From the NCBI RefSeq assembly GCF_009711475.1, contig NZ_SMMD01000909.1, forward strand, positions 1 to 15,754: DNA of 15,754 nt, given 5' to 3'. This document shows positions 9,197 to 15,754 of the stretch, piece by piece. The notes under the pieces are model-generated. The model made no database searches. It was not told where the DNA came from and saw nothing but the letters and a program-made list of their open reading frames with translations. Position numbers and translations under genes: made by a program. Within the stretch, counting starts at the first letter, position 1, and the number at the start of each line of letters is the position of its first letter. Origin of the DNA: Fulvivirga aurantia (GTDB lineage Bacteria; Bacteroidota; Bacteroidia; Cytophagales; Cyclobacteriaceae).

Positions 9197-9216
9197 TTTG
9201 CCCAATTTTCGGCAAA
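9197..9216. repeat. Inverted repeat, possible operator, between icmF and the secreted-protein gene
   Basis: TTTGCC-N8-GGCAAA is a perfect 6-bp-arm inverted repeat in the divergent intergenic region. It lies upstream of the icmF promoter candidate and just before the conserved block that precedes the plus-strand gene. It could be a dimeric regulator site. It is not repeated before the second paralogue, so if it is functional it is more likely tied to icmF. There is no T-run, so it is not a terminator. Confidence 0.3.
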
Positions 9217-9220
9217 TGTC

Positions 9221-9280
9221 TTATCGCATAAATCTTGCGACTCATCGAGCGCTGATACTCAGCCGTCTAAATTTTTTTTT
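9221..9280 (+). promoter_or_regulatory. Upstream control region, copy 1 of 2 (shared with 12691-12750)
   Basis: Three short blocks here recur without gaps at the same spacing before the second paralogue: TTATCGCAT at 9221, CTCATCGAG at 9241 and TCTAAAT at 9266. The sequence between them differs between copies. TAAATTTT (9268-9275) is one base off TAnnTTTG and the CTCATCGAG block ends 18 nt before it, near -33/-7 spacing. A run of nine T (9272-9280) follows. The region is inferred to be the promoter of the downstream secreted-protein gene, starting about 60-70 nt before its ATG. Confidence 0.45.
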
Positions 9281-9339
9281 AACCTTTTAATCAGATGTTA
9301 CTTTCGGTACGAGATATCCAACAAAAAACCGCTACCACG

Positions 9340-12300
9340 ATGAAAAACATTCTTACAGTTTCGCTATTGTTTATTTTATCCACCGGCTTAGCACAAAATG
9401 TGATCATCTTCGAAGATTTTGAAGGGGCCGCACCAGGTTGGAAAAAATCAACACCCCACACCAATGAGTGGTATGTACTCAATACAAACAGTACTCTTAC
9501 ATCAGGCTCCAGGTCCATTGGAGTTTCAAATGATTCGGGTACAACTAATGCCTATTCAAACGTAACCACGGAGTCAGCGGCTTGGGTGAGTCCTACCTGG
9601 CCGGCAGCCATTACTTCTCAAAATGTTACCCTACAGCTCGACTTGAGGGTGAATGGTCAGGATGATATGCTTAATAATAATATTGATTATGTAAGCGTCT
9701 ATTTGGTTGATGTCGATGATGCTGTCACCATCCCAACTAAAAACAACCTGAATGGGTCAAACTCATTTCTATTATTTGAAGTAAATAGGCTAACCAACTG
9801 GAATCGTGGGACGGTGACTCTAAGCGCTGCTGCAAAATCATTTATCAATTCTTCTACAAACAATACACTATTAGTCTTCAACTGGACCAACAACGCAACT
9901 ACCGCTAACCAAACTCCAATTGCTATCGACAATGTCTTTCTTACGAGTAGTTCTACAACTACGCCTCCATTAGCAGGTGATTATCAAATCGGTAGAGTTA
10001 CTAATTCAGATTTTGCAACAATTACCAACGCTTTCAATTACCTAAATACATACGGACAAAGTGCAGATGTTAATTTCTATTTGATTGATGAAGAGTATAA
10101 CCGGGATTTTGAAACTTTTCCGCTTGAAATAGGAGATGGTACAACCACGCCTTATCCTGGGGCAAACACCTACAATCTTACCATTAAACCAGACCCGGTT
10201 ATAGCACCAACTCCTACCATTACCAGAGCTACTAATCAGTTTACGGCAAATAAAGAAAGCCATGGTGTAATAACCCTGTGGGGAGTAGGCAACATCACTA
10301 TAGATGGATCTAATGCTGTTGGAGGTACTTCACGCGATCTTACTTTAATCGACAACTTACCTAGTTCCGCGACTAATGCACCTATGGGCATCTACCTGGC
10401 AGGGATCAATGAAACTGATGCCATGGATAATATTGAATTGAAAAATATAAACATATCTACAATTGACAGAGCGGTGGGTTATGGCATTGTAGCCGGAAGA
10501 CACGGTACTTCAGTGATTGGTCACTTTGCTGATGAAGCAGTTTTTAGCAACCTTACCATTCGAAATAACAGTTTTGAATCAGTACGAGAGGCTATTCATA
10601 TAGATGGTGCAGACAGAAATGGCATGGGAGGTTATACGGCCAATAGTTATGCTACCAATATAACCATCACGGAAAATATAATGACCTCTTCCGGTGCTAC
10701 GGCTGTACAGGAGAGCGGTATACATCTTTTAGGAGTAAATGGAGGTACAGTTTCTGAAAACACAATAGCCAATTTTAATCAGCAAGATTTAAATGCTGAT
10801 GTAGGCATTATCATTGATCAAAACACACAGAACCTTACTGTTGAAAAAAATGAAATATATGATCTGGGTTTTAGTGGAAACAATACCTCAAGCTTAAGTG
10901 CACATGGTATAGATATTTATACGGGAGTGGCCAACTCAGCAGTAGTAATAAAAAACAATGTCATTCGGAATATTACGGGTAATGGCGCTAGCTCTACTGC
11001 AAATGCCGGATATTTAAATCCTGTGGCCATATTTATGGGTTTGGGTGGTGAAGTAGGTCAGGTACAATCGTATACACAATCCGGGTTTGATATTTTTAAT
11101 AATTCCATATACCTGTTTGGGCAGGAAATGGATTTTGTCACATCTGTCTCGATGGGGCTTGCAGTGGCAGACAATACCTCTGGAGTGGATGTTAGAAATA
11201 ACATTATAAAGAACACTTTGGGAGGTGCCACAACATTAGGAGGTAGTGCTTCAGCCTTATCTATTTTTGCACAAACGAGCAACGCTCAGTTCGACAACCT
11301 TAATTACAATGCACATCACATTGCTGCAAATACAACCTTTACTAATAACTACATAGGGCTGATTGGTACTCTGGCAGATTTACTTACCGATGCAGACACG
11401 GACATGTCTTCGTGGCGTGTGACTACAGGGGATGAAGCCAGTTCGATACATGCAGCGCCTGGTTATACAAGTACCACTAATCTACTTCCTGACAACACTA
11501 ATGCTAACAGCTGGCACGTACATGGAGTTGGCGAACCGATCGCCAGTGTAACAGATGATTTTACTGGAGCCAGTAGGTCAACGACAGTAACGACAGGCGC
11601 AGTCGATTTAGGCGCATATGAGTTTACCAATGATCCTGTAACCAACCCACCAACGGCTATTACCCAAAGTGGCCCATTATTTACAGGGACGGTATACACA
11701 TTTAGCATAGGAGAAAGAGGATGGGTACAAATTGAGTTTAACCCAGGTTCAGACCTGCCAGACGATATAAGCTTACAAGTGTATTCTGGCTCATGGCCTG
11801 GTGATCAAGGTACGTTAAATATATTCAATAACTATTTTGACATTACAGCTACCGAAAACGCCAATACGAATTATAGTTATAACATGACTGTGTACTATGA
11901 TGAAGCCTATTTAGGAACGGTGAGCTCAGAAAGTGAACCATCATTACATATTTCACAAGACGAAAATATTTCTGGTACATGGACATATAATACTTCAACA
12001 GTAAACACCACCAGCAATACAATAACGGTTAATAATTTGACGGGTTTTGGAAGATTTGGCGGAACTAGTAATAGTAATGCCTTGCCTGTAGAATACCTTA
12101 CTATAAAAGCTATTGCTTTAGAAAATATTAACCAAATTAAATGGGCCACAGCTACAGAGATAAACAGTCAGGCATTTATTGTAGAAAGAAGTACGAATGG
12201 CAAGGATTGGTTAGAAATAGGAGAGGTAGCGGCAGCTGGAAATTCCTCTTCAAAAATTGACTATGACTTTACCGACTACGAACCTAAGCAGGTCAGTTAT

Positions 12301-12645
12301 TATAGGTTAAATCAGATAGACTATGATGGTACTGAAAATCTTTCTGATGTACTTAAAGTTACCCGTGATTTTGACGAATCTGTAGTGAGCGTTTTTCCGA
12401 ATCCCTTTAGAAAAACAATTCTCGTGAGAAACTTACCACAAGGTGAAGAAGTGGATGTGCAGGTGAGTACAATTGCCGGAAACAATGTCTATTCTCAAGA
12501 TATTGTAGTTAATAACGGTCTTAAAATAGAGCTTCCAGAGCTCAAGGACGGTGTTTATGTACTTAAGCTAACGTTTGGGGATCAGACTATTTTGAGAAAA
12601 ATCATGAGGTCAGATACTCAAAATACATTGGCAGGCCCGAGGTAG
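9340..12645 (+). CDS. Large secreted beta-helix protein with T9SS type A sorting domain (paralogue 1)
   Basis: 1101 residues from the ATG at 9340. An upstream in-frame ATG at 9295 is rejected because the signal peptide (MKNILTVSLLFILSTGLAQ) starts at 9340 and the paralogue begins at the same place. Residues 20-202 form a jelly-roll-like domain (FEDFEG.APGW, GSRSIGVSND, VNGQ, DYVSVYLVDVD) resembling Bacteroidota choice-of-anchor J domains. Residues about 213-763 are a right-handed beta-helix with repeated Asn-rich turns (ITIDGSN, LTIRNNSF, ITITENIM, VVIKNNVI, FDIFNNSI, VDVRNNII), closing with DLGAYEF. Residues 772-900 are an unassigned beta module, and 915-1008 the Ig/FN3-like LPVEYL...WATATE...FIVERS...YYRLNQIDYDG region. 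Residues 1012-1101 are the T9SS sorting domain (VFPNPF, LPELKDGVYVLKL). It should be exported through Sec and T9SS and end on the surface or outside. Beta-helices of this kind can be polysaccharide lyases or adhesins; no catalytic triad could be identified, so the activity is open. Confidence 0.93.
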   Translation: MKNILTVSLLFILSTGLAQNVIIFEDFEGAAPGWKKSTPHTNEWYVLNTNSTLTSGSRSIGVSNDSGTTNAYSNVTTESAAWVSPTWPAAITSQNVTLQLDLRVNGQDDMLNNNIDYVSVYLVDVDDAVTIPTKNNLNGSNSFLLFEVNRLTNWNRGTVTLSAAAKSFINSSTNNTLLVFNWTNNATTANQTPIAIDNVFLTSSSTTTPPLAGDYQIGRVTNSDFATITNAFNYLNTYGQSADVNFYLIDEEYNRDFETFPLEIGDGTTTPYPGANTYNLTIKPDPVIAPTPTITRATNQFTANKESHGVITLWGVGNITIDGSNAVGGTSRDLTLIDNLPSSATNAPMGIYLAGINETDAMDNIELKNINISTIDRAVGYGIVAGRHGTSVIGHFADEAVFSNLTIRNNSFESVREAIHIDGADRNGMGGYTANSYATNITITENIMTSSGATAVQESGIHLLGVNGGTVSENTIANFNQQDLNADVGIIIDQNTQNLTVEKNEIYDLGFSGNNTSSLSAHGIDIYTGVANSAVVIKNNVIRNITGNGASSTANAGYLNPVAIFMGLGGEVGQVQSYTQSGFDIFNNSIYLFGQEMDFVTSVSMGLAVADNTSGVDVRNNIIKNTLGGATTLGGSASALSIFAQTSNAQFDNLNYNAHHIAANTTFTNNYIGLIGTLADLLTDADTDMSSWRVTTGDEASSIHAAPGYTSTTNLLPDNTNANSWHVHGVGEPIASVTDDFTGASRSTTVTTGAVDLGAYEFTNDPVTNPPTAITQSGPLFTGTVYTFSIGERGWVQIEFNPGSDLPDDISLQVYSGSWPGDQGTLNIFNNYFDITATENANTNYSYNMTVYYDEAYLGTVSSESEPSLHISQDENISGTWTYNTSTVNTTSNTITVNNLTGFGRFGGTSNSNALPVEYLTIKAIALENINQIKWATATEINSQAFIVERSTNGKDWLEIGEVAAAGNSSSKIDYDFTDYEPKQVSYYRLNQIDYDGTENLSDVLKVTRDFDESVVSVFPNPFRKTILVRNLPQGEEVDVQVSTIAGNNVYSQDIVVNNGLKIELPELKDGVYVLKLTFGDQTILRKIMRSDTQNTLAGPR

Positions 12646-12647
12646 GC

Positions 12648-12663
12648 CCTTTTCTGGAAAAGG
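12648..12663. repeat. Perfect hairpin just after the stop of paralogue 1
   Basis: CCTTTTC-TG-GAAAAGG starts 3 nt after the stop codon and can fold with a CTGG tetraloop and 6-bp stem. A second small repeat AGGT-N5-ACCT follows at 12669-12681. Neither is followed by a clear T-tract, so a classical intrinsic terminator is not supported. It may stabilise the mRNA 3' end or be chance. Read-through into paralogue 2 is possible. Confidence 0.3.
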
Positions 12664-12690
12664 ATTAAAGGTGTAAAACCTCAATTTCAT

Positions 12691-12750
12691 TTATCGCATG
12701 AGAGCTGCAGCTCATCGAGTACCTCACCCTCGTCATCTAAATATTTTCCA
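12691..12750 (+). promoter_or_regulatory. Upstream control region, copy 2 of 2 (shared with 9221-9280)
   Basis: TTATCGCAT (12691), CTCATCGAG (12711) and TCTAAAT (12736) recur at exactly the spacing seen at 9221, 9241 and 9266. Here the stretch between blocks 1 and 2 includes a 12-bp perfect palindrome, GAGCTGCAGCTC (12702-12713), that copy 1 lacks. The last block ends 61 nt before the ATG of paralogue 2. The region is inferred to be its own promoter or a shared regulator site; the -7-like TAAATATT is a weak match. Confidence 0.45.
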
Positions 12751-12802
12751 GATCAAAACTTGACATTCTACCTTCACAATCAGAATACAAAAAACCAACA
12801 GA

Positions 12803-15754
12803 ATGAAGTACCTATTAGCTCTACTTGTTTTATTGATCTATAGCTCGGCTTTTACTCAAGATGTAATACTTTTTGAAGATTTTGAAGGAAGTGCTCCTGG
12901 TTGGTATAAGTCAAAGGTAGGGACTGCCAATAATGAGTGGTATGTTTTGGCCACCAATAGCAAGTTTACTTATGGAAGTAATTCATTGGGCGTATCTAAT
13001 GATGGCGTTAATAATACTTATGTAAATGGTGGTACAGGATCATCGGCATGGGTGAGCCCCAACTGGACTGCCGGTATCACCACCCAAGATGTAGAAATTC
13101 AGTTTGACTTACGCGTCAATGGTCAGGATTTATTGGTTGCACCTTTTATGAACATTGATTTTATGAGTGTCTACCTTGTGGATGTAGACACCACAACTAC
13201 CTTACCCACACCTGCTAATTTAACAGGGTCTAATTCACTATTACTTACTGAGAGAAATAAGGTTATAACATGGTCAAGACTTACACTTACGTTAAATGCC
13301 GCAGCCAAAACATTTATCAACAATGCTGTAAATAACACATTACTGGTTTTTACCTGGGAAAATAATGCAACTGTAACTAATCAAGCGCCAGCTGCTATTG
13401 ACAATGTTATAATTAAGACAACACCTACTGCTGCTCCTGCTTTGGCCGGTGATTATCACATAGGCAAGTCAACAGGGGCTGATTTTGCGACTATTACTGA
13501 TGCAGTAGATTATTTAAATAGCAATGGACAGAGTGGAAATGTAAATTTTTACTTACTAGATGAAGAGTATAACCACGAGTTTGAAGAGTTTCCTTTCGAA
13601 ATAGGAGATGGTACTAACTCTCCCTATCCAGGCATGGGTACTTACAACCTTACGATCAAGCCAGACCCGGCTACAAATCCTACGCCTACAATTACTGAAG
13701 AATCTAATTATTTCACAGGAAATTTAGACAGTCACGGAGTGTTTACACTGTGGGGGGTAGATAATGTAACCATCGATGGTTCTAACACTGTTGGTGGTAC
13801 CACTAGAGATTTAACTGTAGTAGACGCAGTATTGGGAGGTGCAACAGATAGCCCAATGGCTATTTTTCTTGCGGGGCCTAATGAGACTGATGCAATGGAA
13901 AATATAGTAATTAAGAATACTAATCTGGCTACAGAGGATGTTATCAACGGTTATGGATTGGTAGCTGGTAACCATAATGCCGTACTGGTTGCAGGTCACT
14001 TTGCCGATGAAGCTGTTTTTAACAATATTACCATTCAAAACAACCGAATTTACAAAGCCAAAGAGGGCATCCATGTTGATGGTGTGGATAGAATTCTGGC
14101 AGGATACTCAAGTAATAGTTATGCTACTAATATTGACATTATTGGTAATGACTTAGAGTCTACTGGAGCAGATGCTCTGCAAGAAACAGGTATTCACGTG
14201 CTCGGTGTTAATAATGGCAATATTTCTCAAAATACAGTAGGCAACTTCAATCAAGTCGACCTCAATTCCGATGCAGGTATCATCATAGATCAAAACTCAA
14301 GAAACCTGGTGGTTGATAGAAATGAGGTTCATAGCTTAGGCTTTAATGGCGACAATACTTCCAGTTTGAGTGCGCATGCCATGGAAGTTTATACAGGTAT
14401 TTCAAATGCCAATATTACGCTTAAGAACAATGTGATAAGAAATATTTCAGGTAATGGAGCTAACTCTACGGCAAATGCAGGGTATTTAAATCCAGTAGCT
14501 TTTTTCTTAGGCCTGGGAGGTGAAGTTGGTGCTTTGCAAACTTATACGCAATCCGGTATCAATATTTACAACAACTCAATAAATCTGTTTGGTCAGGAAA
14601 TGGATTTCTTAACCTCAGTTTCTATGGGGCTTGCCGTTGCGAGTAATACTACAGGCGTTGATTTTAGAAATAACATTGTAAAAAATACATTGGGAGGTGA
14701 TAATACTTTAGCCGGTCAGGCATCAGCCTTGGCAGTTTTTGCAGAGTCTGCATCTTCTCAAATCGATCATTTGAACTATAATGTATATCATATAGACGCC
14801 AATACCATATATACAAGAAATTATGTGGGTCTCATTGGTACATTGGCTGATATATTATCTGATGCCGATAATAATATGGCGGCCTGGCGTGCGACTACAG
14901 GAAAAGACATGAGCACGTCTTTTGCTGATCCGGGTTATACCAGCGACTCCAACCTCTTACCTAATAACTTAAGTGCAGTCAGCTGGTCTGTTCATGGCAT
15001 GGGCGAGCCTCTTACATCAGTAAACAACGATTTTAATAATGCATCACGATCAACGGCTGTAGCTACAGGCACACCAGATGTGGGAGCGTTTGAGTTTACT
15101 ATAGATCCCATAGCAGTGCCGCCTACAAAAGTAACACAAGCTGGGCCGTTAGCTACAGGTGTCAATTATCTATTCAGTATAGGCGAGCGTTTATGGGTCG
15201 ATATCAAATTTAACCCAGGATCTGATCTGCCTGACGATGTGAGTGTTCAGTATTTTCCAGGGGTATTTGCTGCAAGCACTTCTGAATACAACATATTTAA
15301 CAAATACATAGATCTGACTGCTACCGAAAATAGTAACACAAACTATGATTACGACATAACCATTTACTACGATGAGGTACAAATTGGTAATGTACCGAGC
15401 GAAAATGAGCCGACCCTAGAGGTTACTCAAAACGAGAATTTCGCAGGTATGTGGCAAACTAGAGCAACTACTGTCAATACAGCTTCTAATTCATTGACAG
15501 CTAATAATATGAACACCTTTGGAAGATATACAGCTACCAGTAATAGTTCACCTTTACCTGTAGAGTGGGCGTCATTTACCGCTTACGAATCCGGGGAGCA
15601 AAATAAACTGGAGTGGGCTACGGCTACAGAAGTGAATAGCTACATGTTTGAGGTTGAAAGAAGCGCAGATGGAAAGTCGTGGGAGCTTATTGGCGAAAAG
15701 TCTGCAGCGGGTGATTCAAGGTCTTTAACAAAATATAGTTTTAACGACTACGAC
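12803..15754 (+). CDS. Large secreted beta-helix protein (paralogue 2), C-terminus cut by window edge
   Basis: 984 codons are open from the ATG at 12803 to the right edge, with no stop. It is a tandem paralogue of the gene before it and collinear with it throughout. Signal peptide MKYLLALLVLLIYSSAFTQ; jelly-roll-like domain 20-205 (FEDFEGSAPGW, VNGQ, FMSVYLVDVD); beta-helix about 215-766 (VTIDGSN, ITIQNNRI, IDIIGNDL, LVVDRNEV, ITLKNNVI, INIYNNSI, VDFRNNIV) ending DVGAFEF; beta module about 775-905; and the LPVEWASF...WATATE...FEVERS region from 918. Identity to paralogue 1 is highest over residues 551-632, where I count 67 of 82 identical without gaps. About 120 residues are missing by alignment, which is where a T9SS sorting domain is expected, so T9SS export is inferred from the paralogue. 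No frameshift or internal stop was seen. Substrate or partner unknown. Confidence 0.9.
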   Translation, partial: MKYLLALLVLLIYSSAFTQDVILFEDFEGSAPGWYKSKVGTANNEWYVLATNSKFTYGSNSLGVSNDGVNNTYVNGGTGSSAWVSPNWTAGITTQDVEIQFDLRVNGQDLLVAPFMNIDFMSVYLVDVDTTTTLPTPANLTGSNSLLLTERNKVITWSRLTLTLNAAAKTFINNAVNNTLLVFTWENNATVTNQAPAAIDNVIIKTTPTAAPALAGDYHIGKSTGADFATITDAVDYLNSNGQSGNVNFYLLDEEYNHEFEEFPFEIGDGTNSPYPGMGTYNLTIKPDPATNPTPTITEESNYFTGNLDSHGVFTLWGVDNVTIDGSNTVGGTTRDLTVVDAVLGGATDSPMAIFLAGPNETDAMENIVIKNTNLATEDVINGYGLVAGNHNAVLVAGHFADEAVFNNITIQNNRIYKAKEGIHVDGVDRILAGYSSNSYATNIDIIGNDLESTGADALQETGIHVLGVNNGNISQNTVGNFNQVDLNSDAGIIIDQNSRNLVVDRNEVHSLGFNGDNTSSLSAHAMEVYTGISNANITLKNNVIRNISGNGANSTANAGYLNPVAFFLGLGGEVGALQTYTQSGINIYNNSINLFGQEMDFLTSVSMGLAVASNTTGVDFRNNIVKNTLGGDNTLAGQASALAVFAESASSQIDHLNYNVYHIDANTIYTRNYVGLIGTLADILSDADNNMAAWRATTGKDMSTSFADPGYTSDSNLLPNNLSAVSWSVHGMGEPLTSVNNDFNNASRSTAVATGTPDVGAFEFTIDPIAVPPTKVTQAGPLATGVNYLFSIGERLWVDIKFNPGSDLPDDVSVQYFPGVFAASTSEYNIFNKYIDLTATENSNTNYDYDITIYYDEVQIGNVPSENEPTLEVTQNENFAGMWQTRATTVNTASNSLTANNMNTFGRYTATSNSSPLPVEWASFTAYESGEQNKLEWATATEVNSYMFEVERSADGKSWELIGEKSAAGDSRSLTKYSFNDYD

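Noticed and set aside
9295..9339. Upstream in-frame ATG giving a 15-residue longer N-terminus for paralogue 1
   Set aside because: It would bury the signal peptide behind a polar stretch. The ATG at 9340 gives a normal signal peptide and matches the start of the paralogue.
10300..11640. Tandem DNA repeats within the beta-helix region
   Set aside because: The repeated Asn-rich turns are a protein-level pattern; no near-identical DNA repeat units were seen.
12648..12681. Intrinsic terminator after paralogue 1
   Set aside because: A good hairpin is present but there is no T-tract after it, so it was kept only as an inverted repeat.
13732..14074. Overlapping minus-strand open frames inside paralogue 2, and similar antisense frames elsewhere
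   Set aside because: They lie opposite clearly coding sequence, have no recognisable domain or start context, and their composition is that of reversed coding DNA.

Overview
The window most likely comes from the chromosome of a member of the Bacteroidota, probably a Cytophagales-type marine or soil bacterium. The evidence is a type IX secretion (T9SS) C-terminal sorting domain, a CarboxypepD_reg-like secreted protein, a multi-PAS histidine kinase paired with an Rcp1-like receiver, AT-rich genes without obvious Shine-Dalgarno sites, and several upstream matches to the Bacteroidota -7 box TAnnTTTG. The genus cannot be fixed from the sequence. No tRNA, rRNA, CRISPR array, insertion sequence or phage gene was seen.

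Left part (1-4996, all minus strand). Read in transcription order this is a very large soluble sensor kinase with six PAS domains, a single-domain response regulator overlapping it by ATGA, an OsmC/Ohr-family thiol protein, and a secreted protein with a carboxypeptidase-regulatory-like domain that runs off the left edge. The kinase and regulator form one operon. The OsmC gene seems to have its own promoter and probably shares a transcript with the edge gene.

Middle (5087-9066). A stand-alone Lon substrate-binding-domain protein (plus) meets a fused isobutyryl-CoA mutase (IcmF, minus) tail to tail with only 5 bp between stop codons. IcmF has its B12-binding, MeaB-like GTPase and mutase modules intact, and carries the Phe/Gln pair expected of isobutyryl-CoA rather than methylmalonyl-CoA specificity.

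Right part (9067-15754). After an intergenic region of about 270 bp holding divergent promoter candidates and a palindrome, there are two tandem paralogous genes for secreted proteins of about 1100 residues. Each has a signal peptide, an N-terminal jelly-roll-like domain, a long right-handed beta-helix and a C-terminal Ig/FN3-like module. The first ends in a T9SS type A sorting domain; the second is cut by the window edge before that point. Both genes are preceded at equal internal spacing by the same three short noncoding blocks, so the duplication included the control region or the blocks are kept by selection. This pair of surface proteins is the least explained and most interesting part of the window.
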